Below the pieces are notes generated by a model, which saw nothing but the letters and a program-made list of their open reading frames with translations, ran no database searches and was not told the DNA's origin. The translations under genes and the position numbers were made by a program. Below are positions 45,819-55,531 of a stretch of 64,000 nucleotides of DNA, piece after piece. Each line of letters opens with the position of its first letter. Positions within the stretch are counted from its first letter, which is position 1. This stretch comes from Mycobacteroides chelonae CCUG 47445 (lineage in GTDB: Bacteria > Actinomycetota > Actinomycetes > Mycobacteriales > Mycobacteriaceae): positions 1 through 64,000 of the forward strand of contig NZ_CP007220.1 in NCBI RefSeq assembly GCF_001632805.1. Reading direction: 5' to 3'.

Positions 45819-47336
45819 TTGTCTGCCCCCATCTGGATGGCTGCACCTCCCGAGGTCCACTCCGCTCTGTTGTCCAGCGGTCCCGGTCCCGGTGCCTTGC
45901 TGGCTGCGGCCGCGCAATGGCAGGCGCTGTCCGCGCAGTATGCCACTGCCGCAACGGAGTTGACACAGCTGCTCGCTGCCACCAACGCCGGGCCCTGGCA
46001 GGGGCCCAGCGCCACCCAGTATGTGGCCAGTCATGCACCGTATCTGGCCTGGCTGACCCAGCAGAGCACGCTGAGCGCCTCCAATGCGGTGTTGCAGGAG
46101 ACGGCCGCCGCCGCCTACATGACGGCGCTGGCCGCGATGCCGACGCTGGCCGAGCTGGCGGCCAACCACATGATTCACGGAGTGCTGCTGGCCACCAATT
46201 TCCTGGGTATCAACACCATTCCGATCGCTCTCAATGAGGCCGACTACATCCGGATGTGGGTCCAAGCCGCCACCACCATGGGCGTCTACCAAGGGGTCTC
46301 GTCCACCGCGCTGGCTGCTACGGCTCCGACAGAGCCCACGCCGATGATCATGGCTCCCGGTGGGGAAATGTCGCGAATGTCCGCCGATATGACCTCGATG
46401 GCGGCACAACCGCAAGCCCTCGAATCCGGTACCGCGCTGGATAACAGCAACAACATGATCGACCAGCTCATGCGGTTCATGACAAACCCGCTCGGCACGC
46501 TCCAGGACATGATCGAAGACTTCATGAAGAACCCGATCGCTGCGTTCTTCGCGTGGTTCCCACTGCTGTTCTTCATCGCGTACGAGGCGTTCTTCATCCC
46601 CTTCGGTTTCACCTTCTGGGGCATTGTGCTTTCGGCGCCGGCTTGGCTGCCGATTGTGCTCGGGCTCGCGCTTTCGGCCCTGGTTCCACCGGCCGGTATT
46701 GAAGAGCCCGGACATGAGGATGAGCCCGGCCGCGAGCCGGCACGGATCGAGCGCCGCAACCCCCAGCAGGATCTACAGCTGGCGCAGGTGCCGTCGGGGC
46801 AGTCGATGCCAGGCGGTTCATCCTCCGCCCCAACGACTTCCAGTGCGCCCGCGTCCACATCACCGGCCCCGGCGGCCGCCACTCCTGCCTACATGGTGTA
46901 TGCGGTGCAGGAGGATCCACCGGCGGCGCGCTTTGGGCCGACGTTGAATGAAGGTGCGGGTGCCAAGGCGCCGGCGGCGGGGATCTCTGCGGCGGCCGCA
47001 GCGGCCGCGTCGGCGCGTTCACGCGCCCGCCGCAAGCGCGCGGCCCGGATCAAAGATCCGGCCCCACAGTTCATGGACATGAATTCCACAGTGGACCCGG
47101 ACTTTTCGGAACCGGCAGCGCGCCAGCCCGCGGGCGTGGGGGCATCTTCCCGCGGCACGGGCCAGCTCGGCTTCTCCGGGACGGTGTCCAGGAGTACAGC
47201 GAGCACCAGCGCGGCCGGCCTGATCGAACGCGAGATCGCCTCAGAGAGCATGGACGGCACGCGCACGATGCCCATGCTCCCCACCACGTGGGGAGCCGAA
47301 CCTGACGGACCCTCCGAAGGGGGGTCCAGCAGCTGA
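45819..47336 (+). CDS. PPE family protein (PPE4-like)
   Basis: The 505-aa protein starts at TTG 45819 and has Pro10-Pro11-Glu12 in MAAPPEV, the PPE helical domain to about residue 175 with the WQG turn (GPWQGPSA), then a hydrophobic segment pair ([19 protein letters not shown] and [26 protein letters not shown], about 245-290). It ends in a long Pro/Ala/Ser/Arg-rich C-terminal region. This arrangement resembles PPE4 of the ESX-3 locus. It lies between the PE gene and esxG, so the heterodimer with the PE protein is expected. Confidence 0.92.
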   Translation: MSAPIWMAAPPEVHSALLSSGPGPGALLAAAAQWQALSAQYATAATELTQLLAATNAGPWQGPSATQYVASHAPYLAWLTQQSTLSASNAVLQETAAAAYMTALAAMPTLAELAANHMIHGVLLATNFLGINTIPIALNEADYIRMWVQAATTMGVYQGVSSTALAATAPTEPTPMIMAPGGEMSRMSADMTSMAAQPQALESGTALDNSNNMIDQLMRFMTNPLGTLQDMIEDFMKNPIAAFFAWFPLLFFIAYEAFFIPFGFTFWGIVLSAPAWLPIVLGLALSALVPPAGIEEPGHEDEPGREPARIERRNPQQDLQLAQVPSGQSMPGGSSSAPTTSSAPASTSPAPAAATPAYMVYAVQEDPPAARFGPTLNEGAGAKAPAAGISAAAAAAASARSRARRKRAARIKDPAPQFMDMNSTVDPDFSEPAARQPAGVGASSRGTGQLGFSGTVSRSTASTSAAGLIEREIASESMDGTRTMPMLPTTWGAEPDGPSEGGSSS

Positions 47337-47399
47337 CCGGCCGCTCCACTTCGATGACCATGTGAATCACATGCAACACAACACAATTCAGGAGGAACA

Positions 47400-47693
47400 A
47401 TGAGTTTGCTTGATGCGCACATTCCGGCCCTGGTGGCTGCGGAGGGCACGTTTGGTGCTAAGACCGCGTTGATGCGTTCGACGATTTCGCAGGCGGAGTC
47501 GGCCGCGATGTCGGCCCAGGCGTTCCATGTCGGAGAGTCCTCGGTGGCGTTCCAGGCCGCACATGCCCGGTTCGTGGAGGTCGCCGCCAAGGTCAACGCT
47601 CTGCTCGATATCGCGCAGATCAACCTGGGTGATGCCGCCGCGACCTATGTGGCCGAGGATGCCGCCGCCGCCAGCCGTTACGTCGGTGTTTAA
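47400..47693 (+). CDS. esxG: ESX-3-type WXG100 protein EsxG
   Basis: The 97-aa protein is closely similar to EsxG of the ESX-3 system (MSLLDAHIPALVAAEGTFGAK, then AFHVGESSVAFQAAHARFV). The canonical WXG is replaced by HVG, as the EsxG/TB9.8 group lacks tryptophan there. AGGAGG precedes the ATG. It forms a heterodimer with EsxH. The core ESX-3 secretion genes are not in the window, so this cassette is an orphan or paralogous copy. Confidence 0.93.
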   Translation: MSLLDAHIPALVAAEGTFGAKTALMRSTISQAESAAMSAQAFHVGESSVAFQAAHARFVEVAAKVNALLDIAQINLGDAAATYVAEDAAAASRYVGV

Positions 47694-47717
47694 GACCGGA
47701 CTTTTGAGGAGATAGAA

Positions 47718-48008
47718 ATGTCGCAGATTACTTTCAACTACCCCGCGATGCTGGCCCACGCCGGCGAGATGAACACCTACTCCGGTGTGCTGACCGCCCT
47801 GGGTGCCGACCTGGCCGCCCAGCAGGCTTCCCTGCAGGCAGCCTGGCACGGTGATACCTCGATGAGCCAGGCCGCTTGGCAGGCCCAGTGGAACACCGCG
47901 ATGGAAGAACTCATCCGCGCCTACCGCGCCATGGGTTCCACCCACGAAACCAACACCTTATCGATGAACGCCCGCGACATGGCCGAAGGAGCCAAATGGG
48001 GCGCATAA
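47718..48008 (+). CDS. esxH: ESX-3-type WXG100 protein EsxH
   Basis: The 96-aa protein matches EsxH/TB10.4: [18 protein letters not shown], the WHG turn at 43-45 (AAWHGDTS), and the C-terminal [10 protein letters not shown]. It is encoded 24 nt after esxG and is its dimer partner. EsxG-EsxH of ESX-3 are needed for iron acquisition in mycobacteria. A hairpin follows. Confidence 0.94.
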   Translation: MSQITFNYPAMLAHAGEMNTYSGVLTALGADLAAQQASLQAAWHGDTSMSQAAWQAQWNTAMEELIRAYRAMGSTHETNTLSMNARDMAEGAKWGA

Positions 48009-48028
48009 ACGCCGACTAGCGATTCGAT

Positions 48029-48070
48029 GCAGAAGGGCCAGAGACTCCAAAGGGTCTCTGGCCCTTCTGC
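48029..48070 (+). terminator. 17-bp perfect hairpin after esxH
   Basis: GCAGAAGGGCCAGAGAC (48029-48045) pairs perfectly with 48054-48070 around an 8-nt loop, 20 nt after the esxH stop. No T tract follows. It probably ends the PE-PPE-esxGH transcript. Confidence 0.7.
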
Positions 48071-48161
48071 ATTAGGTCATCACCGAGCCCGGTCGTGTTC
48101 TTCGCCGTTGATTGCCAAAGTCGGGGTATTGCTTCCGGCGCAGGAAAGTGTACCGTCCCCA

Positions 48162-48183
48162 GTATATACCGAACAGTATATAC
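48162..48183 (+). promoter_or_regulatory. Double GTATATAC operator-like element
   Basis: Two copies of the 8-bp palindrome GTATATAC (48162-48169 and 48176-48183) repeat with a 14-nt period, 61 nt before the oxygenase ATG. Paired palindromes of this kind suit a dimeric repressor such as TetR. No regulator gene adjoins. Confidence 0.5.
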
Positions 48184-48243
48184 CCGGTACTATTAGTTAC
48201 GATAATGTGGCGAATGGCCGCCACGGGACGGGGAAGTGGACAA

Positions 48244-49290
48244 ATGAGTGTCGAAGTAACCAACGAACGAGGCCAGGCCCGCAGGCGCGCGGACGTTGAC
48301 CCGCAGTTAGCGGCAGAACGCCGACTGAAAGCCTCGGCTGAGAAGAGTTACGACCCCGAGATCGACATCGATTGGGATGCACCGATTGACCCTGACCGGC
48401 CGTGGGTGAGCGAGCAACGGGTCAGCCTGGATGGTACGGGGCTATGGGAGAAGCTGACTCGGGAGCAACAGATCGAATTCGGCAGACAACAGTTTGGCTC
48501 GATCCTCATCCTCGGTATCTGGTTCGAGACGGCGTTGGCGGTGTTTCTCTATCGCGATCTCATGGTAAGTCCGGTGACCGATAGCCGGAGCAGATATCTG
48601 CTCACTGAAATTGGTGAAGAAACAAGACATTCCGCCATGTTCGCCCGTCTGGTCGAGAAGATGGGCGAACACTCATCCGCCGTGGAATTCCGGTTGCCGC
48701 GGTTCGCACGCGCGGCGGTTCCATTCTTCAGTTCCCTGGTGCCGGTGGGCCCTGCGATGTACACCGCGGTCTTGATGGCGGAGGAGATCTTGGATCGCCT
48801 CCAGCGGGAAGGAATGAACGACTCCACTCTGCAACCGCATGTGCGTACCGCGATGCGCATACACGTGATCGAGGAAGCACGTCATGTCGCCTTCGCAAAG
48901 GAGGAGATTGTGCGCGGCTACCGACAAGGGGGTCCTCTTGACCGTTTCCTGGCGCGGATGGCGGCGGCCGGAGCGGCGTTGGCCTTTCCGGCGCTGGCGC
49001 TGAGTAATCCGCGGAGCTACCGGGCGGTTGGAATCAATCCGGTCCAGGGCGTGCTGGCAGGCTTCTTCGGTCGGCGGTACCGCGAAAACGCGCAGTTTCT
49101 ATACGGACCAATTTCGAGGTTCTTCTACGACGTCGGGATCATCAAAGGCTTTCCCGCCGTCCTACTTTGGCGGCTGTCTCGCGCCCTACCGGACGACGTG
49201 TCAGCCGCGATCAAGCGCGACCGTCGGTTACGGCGCAGGCCAGCGCCGCTATCGCTGGTACGCCCGGCATCCATCGCTGAGGAACGATGA
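48244..49290 (+). CDS. AurF-like diiron oxygenase
   Basis: The 348-aa protein matches the AurF (p-aminobenzoate N-oxygenase) family of diiron enzymes. It has two carboxylate-histidine motifs, EIGEETRHSAMFARL and HVIEEARHVAFAKEE, each of EExxH type, within a helical bundle. The substrate here is unknown. ATG 48244 was chosen, with GGGGAAG upstream; the frame extends 44 codons into the operator region. Its stop overlaps the next gene by ATGA, so the two form an operon. Confidence 0.82.
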   Translation: MSVEVTNERGQARRRADVDPQLAAERRLKASAEKSYDPEIDIDWDAPIDPDRPWVSEQRVSLDGTGLWEKLTREQQIEFGRQQFGSILILGIWFETALAVFLYRDLMVSPVTDSRSRYLLTEIGEETRHSAMFARLVEKMGEHSSAVEFRLPRFARAAVPFFSSLVPVGPAMYTAVLMAEEILDRLQREGMNDSTLQPHVRTAMRIHVIEEARHVAFAKEEIVRGYRQGGPLDRFLARMAAAGAALAFPALALSNPRSYRAVGINPVQGVLAGFFGRRYRENAQFLYGPISRFFYDVGIIKGFPAVLLWRLSRALPDDVSAAIKRDRRLRRRPAPLSLVRPASIAEER

Positions 49291-49748
49291 GCCGGGCGCG
49301 TACACCCGATTGGGTACTGGGAGCGGGAGCCTGGGCGATGGAGACCGCCCACAAGCTGCTTCTGGCGGTAACGGGTGGACGCCTAGGGCAACGATTCGGG
49401 CGAAATCAGACCGTCGAGCTACACATCGCCGGACGTAGAACGGGCCGCCGCATCTCGACGCTGTTGACGTCACCTGTCTACGCGCCCGAGCGCATGGTGC
49501 TGGTGGCCTCAAAGGGCGGATCGTCGGATCACCCCGACTGGTACAAGAACCTGACGGCCAACCCGATTCTCGATATCACGGCGGAGGGGGTCACCCGAAC
49601 GTATCAAGCACACACCGCCTCCGCGGAGGAGAAGGCGGAGCTGTGGCCGGGGATCATCAGGTCGTTTCCCGGCTACGAGGGATACCAGCGAAACACCGAC
49701 AGAGTCATCCCGGTGGTGATCTGCGAGGTCGTGCCCGTCGGACTCTAA
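49287..49748 (+). CDS. Deazaflavin-dependent nitroreductase family (Ddn-like) protein
   Basis: The 153-aa protein has the split beta-barrel fold of the F420-dependent Ddn/DUF385 family: LHIAGRRTGRRISTLLTSPVY, LVASKGGSSDHPDWYKNLTANP and the C-terminal VIPVVICEVVPV. These enzymes use F420H2 to reduce quinones or nitro compounds. It is translationally coupled to the AurF-like gene, so a paired N-oxygenation/reduction role is possible but unproven. Confidence 0.88.
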   Translation: MSRARTPDWVLGAGAWAMETAHKLLLAVTGGRLGQRFGRNQTVELHIAGRRTGRRISTLLTSPVYAPERMVLVASKGGSSDHPDWYKNLTANPILDITAEGVTRTYQAHTASAEEKAELWPGIIRSFPGYEGYQRNTDRVIPVVICEVVPVGL

Positions 49749-49757
49749 GACGAAACC

Positions 49758-52700
49758 CTACCGGGCAGCGTTGATGGCCTTGATGATTCGTTGTTCGCTG
49801 ACCGCACGCGCGGTGCCGAGCTGCTGGGCCCACAGGCTCACACGCAGTTCCTCGATGAACCACGCGATATCCCTGATATCGGGATCATCGGAGCGCCCGG
49901 CGGGTAGATCACGCAGCAGGTCGTCATAGACGTCCTCGACCGCGTGCACGCGTTGCATGCGTTCGCGGTCCGCCTCCACCCCTTGGGGTAGACGTTCTAG
50001 TCGCTTAACGATCGCGGTGACGTAACGCGCAAGGTCGGCCAGCTTCGCAGCGCCGGTGGCCGCGACGAATCCCGCCTCCAGCAGTCTGGCGAGCTGATCG
50101 CGCATATCGGCAATCGCATCGGCCTGCACCGCAGGCACTGTGGTGGGCAGCGCCACGTGTACCTCGCTCCAGGCCGTCACAACTTTCTCGGCACGGCGCA
50201 CGATATCGAGCGTGGTGGCTGCCAGGCTCTGTGCCGCATGGTCGCGGAGCGCCGCGAACTCGGCCCGGGTCCATACGGGTGTGGGGGCCAGCAGATCGAC
50301 GGCCGCGTCGGCGCAGTCATCGAGCAACGCGGCCAAGGAACCGTCTGGGTTGGATGAGAGTACGAGCCTGGATCGCGGGTCCAGACCGCGCTCAACGGCT
50401 TTCATCGGTGACGGAATCGACAGCCGCAGCAGGCGACGGGTGCCTGCCGCCATGGAAGCCCGTTGCTCGGCAGCGGTGGCGAACACGTGAATGTCCACGG
50501 CGCTACCCGTATCCACCAGTGCCGGATACCCGCGTATGGTGTGTGCGCCGCTGACTTGTTCTATGGTGCAGGGTAATTCGGGTAGATCCTCCGGCCAGCC
50601 GCGTAGATCCTGGCGCTCCCAATCTCCCGCGACCACCGCCGCTACGGCCTGGCGGGTGGAACCCGCAAGCTGCTGCTGCAGTGCATCGAGGTTCTTGTCA
50701 CGAGCCACCTCGGAGCCGTCGGCGGACTCGACCACGAAGGTCACCCGCAGGTGCGGGGGCACCTTGTCCAGGTCGAACGCGTCGGTGGGTACACGGATGC
50801 CGGTGCGCCGGTGCAGCTCCCGCCCCAACGCGTACACCAGCGGTTCTGGTCCGGGCTCAATGTTCTCGAGCACCGCGCGGGCGGTGTCGGGCGCGGGAAC
50901 AAAGTTGCGGCGCAGATCTTTCGGTAACGAACGGATGAGCGCGGTGACCAGCTCTTCGCGTAGAGCAGGTACATGCCAGGCGAATTCGTCACCGCCCAGG
51001 CGAGCAAGAACCTCGACTGGAATATGCACGGATACGCCGTCATCAGCCGCGCCGGGTTCGAATCGATAACTGACCGGCAACGCCACATCACCGGATCTCC
51101 AGGTGTCGGGCATATCGTCGGTCGCGTGCTCGGAACGCAGTAGGTCGTCACGAGTGAACGTCAGAAGAGTAGGCGTCTTGTGCCGCTGCTTGCGCCACCA
51201 GGCATCAAAATGCCTGGCGGACACGGCATCCTCCGGTATGCGCGCTGCGTACAGGATGAAGATCTCGTCATCGCCTACCAGCAGATCGCGCCGGCGCGCC
51301 TTGTCCTCGAGCTCGGACAGTTCCCGCAGCAGTCGCGCGTTGTCCCGCAGGAAGTGGTGCTTGCTCTGCCAGTCACCCTCCACCAGGGCGTGCCGGATGA
51401 ACATCTCGCGAGCCAGCTCTGGGTCCACCTGCGCGTAACCCACCCGGCGGCGAGGTATCAATGGCAGCCCGTACAGAGTCACGCGCTCGAAGGCCATCAC
51501 AGATCCGCGCTCGGCGTCCCAGTGCGGCTCGCTATAGGTGCGCTGTACCAGGTCCCCGGCGATCCGCTCTACCGACTGCGGTTCGACGCGGGCCGCAATC
51601 CGGCCGAACAGCCGACTGGTCTCGACCAGATCGGCGACGACCACCCACCGGGGTGGCTTTTTGGTCAGTACTGAGCCAGGGGCGAGTACGAATTTGGTGT
51701 TGCGTGCGCCGGAATAGTCGCGAGAGTCGCCTTCGCGCAGACCGATATGAGACAGCAGGCCTGCGATCAGGGCTGCGTGGACCAGTCCCGGATCGGCGGG
51801 CTCACCCGACTCGCGGATGCCGAGGTCGCGCGCGATGCTGCGCAGCTGCCCCACCAAGTCCTGCCATTCCCGGATACGCAGGTAATGCAGGAACTCCTCG
51901 CGGCACATGCGCCGGAAAGCGCTGCCCGAGAGTTGGCTTCGTTGATCTTGGATGTATCGCCAGAGATTGAGGTAGGCACTGAAGTCGGAGTGGTCGTCGG
52001 CGAAGCGCGCGTGCTTTTGGCGAGCTGCCTCTTCGCGGTCGGCCGGACGTTCCCGCGGATCGGGAATCGACAGTGCGGCCGCGAGTACCAAGATTTCCCC
52101 GACGCAGCCCTCGGCATCGGCCTGCAAGATCATCCGGCCGATTCGCGGGTCGAGGGGTAGTCGTGCCAGCCGTCGCCCCAGCTCGGTGATCGCACCGCCG
52201 GTATCGAATGCACCCAATTCCTGCAGCAGCTGCACACCATCGCGGATGCTGCGTTTGTCGGGCGGATCCAGAAACGGGAAGTTCTCGATATCGCCGAGCT
52301 GCAGCGCCGCCATCTGCAGGATGACGGCAGCAAGGTTGGTGCGCAGGATCTCCGGATCGGTGTAGCGGGGCCGGGCCTCGAAGTCTTGTTCGGAGTACAG
52401 CCGGATGCAGATACCGGGTGCCGTTCGTCCGGACCGTCCGGACCGCTGTGCGGCTGACGCCTGGGAGATGGGTTCGATGGGCAGGCGCTGCACCTTGGTG
52501 CGTCGGCTGTAGCGGGAGATGCGCGCGGTGCCGGGGTCGATGACGTATCGGATGCCCGGAACGGTCAGGGAGGTTTCGGCGACGTTGGTCGCCAGCACCA
52601 CACGCCGGCCGGTGTGAGGCGCAAAGACCTTGTGTTGCTCTGCTGTTGGTAGACGTGCGTAGAGCGGAAGAACCTCAGTGTTGCGGAAGCTGCCGCGCAG

Positions 52701-53651
52701 CGTCTCGGCGCAATCGCGGATCTCGCGCTCACCGGACAGAAACACCAGTACATCGCCGGAGGGTTCGGCCTCCAGCTCGCGGACCGCGTCGGCGATGGCC
52801 TCGGTCTGGTCGCGGATCTCGGTACGGACGATTTCATGGTCGGGGTCGTCCGGATCATCTGACGAATCGCCGGAAGCAGGGACCTCCAGCGGCCGGTAGC
52901 GGATCTCGACCGGGTACGTCCGCCCGGACACCTCGACGATGGGTGCGCCTCCGAAATGCGCCGCAAAGCGTTGCGGCTCAATGGTGGCCGAGGTGACGAT
53001 GACCTTCAGGTCGGGCCGCTGCGGCAGCAGCTCGCGCAGATAGCCCAGGAGGAAGTCGATATTGAGGCTGCGTTCGTGCGCCTCGTCCAGGATGAGGGTG
53101 TCGTAGCGCAGTAGTCGTCGGTCGCGCTGGATCTCCGCGAGCAGAATGCCGTCAGTCATCAGCTTGACCAGGGTGCGGTCGCTGGCTTGGTCGGTGAATC
53201 TGACGGTGTAGCCCACGGTTTCGCCGAGGGGGGTGCCCAGTTCCTCGGCGATACGTTCGGCGACGGTGCGTGCCGCGAGTCGGCGTGGCTGGGTGTGGCC
53301 GATGGTGCCACGGATTCCACGGCCCAGCTCCAGACAGATCTTGGGAAGCTGTGTGGTTTTCCCCGAGCCGGTGGCGCCGGCGACGACGACCACTTGATGC
53401 GCGGAAATCGCGCGGGCGAGTTCGTCCCGGTGCGCGCTGACGGGTAGGTCCGGGTACGTGATCGTCGGGACGGCCGCGGTCCGGGTGGCCACCAGTGCCT
53501 CGGCGGTGGAGATCTGTTCGAGGAGCTTCTCGGCATCGGCCGGGTTGCGCAGGTTCTTGAGGCGGCGGCCGAGCCGGGACGCATCGCGAAGGGTCACGCC
53601 GTCGAGGCGCGCGCGCAACGCGGAACGGGACTCCCCCGACAATTCGGACAC
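49758..53651 (-). CDS. hrpA: ATP-dependent RNA helicase HrpA
   Basis: The 1297-aa protein is a DEAH helicase: Walker A GATGSGKT (92-99), DEAHERSLNIDFLLGYL, VTSATIEPQRFA, VFLSGEREI, ATNVAETSLT and QRSGRSGR, followed by helicase-associated, OB-fold and long HrpA-specific C-terminal regions. Length is normal for HrpA. GTG 53651 was chosen where family similarity begins; the open frame to 53924 overlaps the MinD-like gene. HrpA has roles in mRNA processing and rescue of stalled ribosomes. Confidence 0.96.
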   Translation of the reverse strand: MSELSGESRSALRARLDGVTLRDASRLGRRLKNLRNPADAEKLLEQISTAEALVATRTAAVPTITYPDLPVSAHRDELARAISAHQVVVVAGATGSGKTTQLPKICLELGRGIRGTIGHTQPRRLAARTVAERIAEELGTPLGETVGYTVRFTDQASDRTLVKLMTDGILLAEIQRDRRLLRYDTLILDEAHERSLNIDFLLGYLRELLPQRPDLKVIVTSATIEPQRFAAHFGGAPIVEVSGRTYPVEIRYRPLEVPASGDSSDDPDDPDHEIVRTEIRDQTEAIADAVRELEAEPSGDVLVFLSGEREIRDCAETLRGSFRNTEVLPLYARLPTAEQHKVFAPHTGRRVVLATNVAETSLTVPGIRYVIDPGTARISRYSRRTKVQRLPIEPISQASAAQRSGRSGRTAPGICIRLYSEQDFEARPRYTDPEILRTNLAAVILQMAALQLGDIENFPFLDPPDKRSIRDGVQLLQELGAFDTGGAITELGRRLARLPLDPRIGRMILQADAEGCVGEILVLAAALSIPDPRERPADREEAARQKHARFADDHSDFSAYLNLWRYIQDQRSQLSGSAFRRMCREEFLHYLRIREWQDLVGQLRSIARDLGIRESGEPADPGLVHAALIAGLLSHIGLREGDSRDYSGARNTKFVLAPGSVLTKKPPRWVVVADLVETSRLFGRIAARVEPQSVERIAGDLVQRTYSEPHWDAERGSVMAFERVTLYGLPLIPRRRVGYAQVDPELAREMFIRHALVEGDWQSKHHFLRDNARLLRELSELEDKARRRDLLVGDDEIFILYAARIPEDAVSARHFDAWWRKQRHKTPTLLTFTRDDLLRSEHATDDMPDTWRSGDVALPVSYRFEPGAADDGVSVHIPVEVLARLGGDEFAWHVPALREELVTALIRSLPKDLRRNFVPAPDTARAVLENIEPGPEPLVYALGRELHRRTGIRVPTDAFDLDKVPPHLRVTFVVESADGSEVARDKNLDALQQQLAGSTRQAVAAVVAGDWERQDLRGWPEDLPELPCTIEQVSGAHTIRGYPALVDTGSAVDIHVFATAAEQRASMAAGTRRLLRLSIPSPMKAVERGLDPRSRLVLSSNPDGSLAALLDDCADAAVDLLAPTPVWTRAEFAALRDHAAQSLAATTLDIVRRAEKVVTAWSEVHVALPTTVPAVQADAIADMRDQLARLLEAGFVAATGAAKLADLARYVTAIVKRLERLPQGVEADRERMQRVHAVEDVYDDLLRDLPAGRSDDPDIRDIAWFIEELRVSLWAQQLGTARAVSEQRIIKAINAAR

Positions 53652-53685
53652 TCCGGAAAGGATAGGCGCCCCCGGCGCTATGCCG

Positions 53686-54897
53686 TTAGACGCTCCAGGC
53701 GCTCGCCAGGCCAGCCGAGACCGAGGCTGCCGCGGTGACCAGGCCATGCCAGGTCTCGGGCTGCAGCTGATGGATATCCAACGGACCCGCCGTGGCGATA
53801 TGCGGGTCATAAGGCACGGCGACGATGTGGTTCGGCGAGATCCAGCGGTGGAACCGGGCGACCATCGCCGCCACCAGGCGCTCGGAGTTCCTGCGATCTT
53901 CGCGATTGTCGTAGCCACGGACATGGTTGATCACCACCACCATGCGGGGGATCAGGTACTCGTAGCCCTCGGAGATGAGCCACTCGATCGCGCGGACCGC
54001 ACCCTCGGCGCCGACCGGCGTGGCGGCCGCAACCAGCACCACACCGTTGGCAGATCGCAGCACGCCAGGCATCACCGGATGCCAGAAGTCCACGCCGGTA
54101 TCGGTGAGCAGCAGGCTGTAAAGCCGCTGCAGCCGACTGTGCGCCTGGGTGTAGATCTCGGCATTGAGTTCCCCGCGCGGGCGCACCGAATGTGCGTTGG
54201 CGGCAAGCACATCCAGGCCGGTCACCGGATTCTGGCCAACGAAGAAGCGCAGATCGAAGTTGCGCTCGGGTTCGTCTTGAGCCAGCACATCGGCGAAGGT
54301 GGATGAGGCTGACGGGTCAATCCACGACGCCAGATTGGCCGACTGGCCCGGATCGGCGTCGGTGGCCAGCACCATGTCTTTGCGGCGCAGCTCTGAGAGC
54401 ACCGAACCGAGAGCGGCGGTGATCATCGTCTTGCCGACGCCGCCGTTTCCGCCCAAGACCGCCAGGGAGTGGATGCCCCGCCAGGGGGTGCGCACCACGG
54501 CGGTCAGCTCACGAAGCTCGGCCTCTTCACGGGATTCGCCCGGATTGATAACGCCAAAACTCCCGCGGTACACCCACTTACGCCAACCAATCGACGCGGG
54601 CCGACGCGGCGAGGGCAGAATTTCTGAACGAAGCTGCGCTCCCAACGCGTCGCCGATGGCCGGAGGGAGATCGACATGCGGATCATGCGGAGGTACGGCG
54701 TCGACGATGGACAGCGGGCCACGAGGCGGCAATTGCAGTGGGCGGGGTTCGACATCGGGCTGGCGCTGTTGCAGCGAGGCGGCCTCGGCGCGTTGCCGTT
54801 TGGCGTGCGCGCCCAGCTTGATGGGGATGATGGGTCCGGTTCGGTCGAGGATCTCGTCCTCGGAGCCGTCCGCCGGGGAATCGTTGGGCGCACTCAC
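53686..54897 (-). CDS. MinD/ParA-like ATPase (EspI-like)
   Basis: The 403-aa protein has a Pro/Gln-rich N-terminal region (about 1-130) and a C-terminal SIMIBI ATPase domain with the deviant Walker A LGGNGGVGKTMI, switch segments LATDADPGQSANLAS and LLTDTGVDFWHPVM, and VVVINHVRG. This layout is that of ESX-associated EspI/MinD-like proteins. GTG 54897 has GGAGGAGGAG upstream; GTG 54915 is an alternative. No ESX machinery adjoins. The target is unknown. Confidence 0.85.
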   Translation of the reverse strand: MSAPNDSPADGSEDEILDRTGPIIPIKLGAHAKRQRAEAASLQQRQPDVEPRPLQLPPRGPLSIVDAVPPHDPHVDLPPAIGDALGAQLRSEILPSPRRPASIGWRKWVYRGSFGVINPGESREEAELRELTAVVRTPWRGIHSLAVLGGNGGVGKTMITAALGSVLSELRRKDMVLATDADPGQSANLASWIDPSASSTFADVLAQDEPERNFDLRFFVGQNPVTGLDVLAANAHSVRPRGELNAEIYTQAHSRLQRLYSLLLTDTGVDFWHPVMPGVLRSANGVVLVAAATPVGAEGAVRAIEWLISEGYEYLIPRMVVVINHVRGYDNREDRRNSERLVAAMVARFHRWISPNHIVAVPYDPHIATAGPLDIHQLQPETWHGLVTAAASVSAGLASAWSV

Positions 54898-55093
54898 GGC
54901 AATCTCCTCCTCCACCAGAAGCCGTTTGGCCCCAGCGCTCCGACAGTTTCGATCTGCATCGCGGGCAGCGTGAGACCCGTCGCATACGCAGTCTCTTATG
55001 GCCGTTGCGCGGTTGGCGAGGGCCGTTACCCACCCGTGTCTGAATCGGCATCAAATGGAACGAGGTTGGTATGTAGTCGGTACCGGCGCTAAA

Positions 55094-55408
55094 TCAGCAG
55101 GTCACATCCACGTACATGGTCTTGGTGGTTGTGGTGTTGGTGAAGACGCCCGGACGCTTGTTGCTCGGCAGGCCGTAATCGGACCGCACGGTGGTCTGCC
55201 CGGGACGCACGCTGCTGGCGGTGCACTGGTTGAGGGCCTTGGATCCGGTCTTGCTGACGATCACGCTGTAGCCCTGTGCCTGAAGCTCGCTGACGGTCTG
55301 CTGTGCGTTGGAGCCGTCGGTCTGAGCGGATGCGGTGCCGAGGGCGAAGCCGAGTGGTGTCAGCGCGAGGGCAGCGGCGGCGGTTCCGGCGATGATGTAC
55401 TTCTTCAT
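55094..55408 (-). CDS. Small secreted protein with Sec signal peptide
   Basis: The 104-aa protein has a typical signal peptide (MKKYIIAGTAAAALALTPLGFALGTASA, cleavage after about residue 28). A mature part of about 76 aa carries two Cys (ALNQCTASSV and the C-terminal VDVTC) that could form a disulfide. A good RBS AGGAG precedes ATG 55408. It resembles other small exported mycobacterial proteins of unknown function. It is divergent from the two-component system at 55583 across a gap containing a 20-bp palindrome. Confidence 0.82.
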   Translation of the reverse strand: MKKYIIAGTAAAALALTPLGFALGTASAQTDGSNAQQTVSELQAQGYSVIVSKTGSKALNQCTASSVRPGQTTVRSDYGLPSNKRPGVFTNTTTTKTMYVDVTC

Positions 55409-55531
55409 GATTTCTCCTGTGCCAGTGGGTTTTTGAGTTGGATCACCGGGTTGCTTGGTGATACTTCAACGATGCGGCGCGGAGGCCGGAATGTATGTCG
55501 GGCGACCGGCTGATACACCGGAGGATCTTGA

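Noticed and set aside
53854..53862. Extra GGAACC sequence
   Set aside because: It lies inside a coding region and has no CGTC box 16 nt downstream, so it is not a fifth ECF promoter.
53652..53924. N-terminal extension of hrpA
   Set aside because: It overlaps the 3' part of the MinD-like gene in another frame and has no similarity to helicase N-termini.
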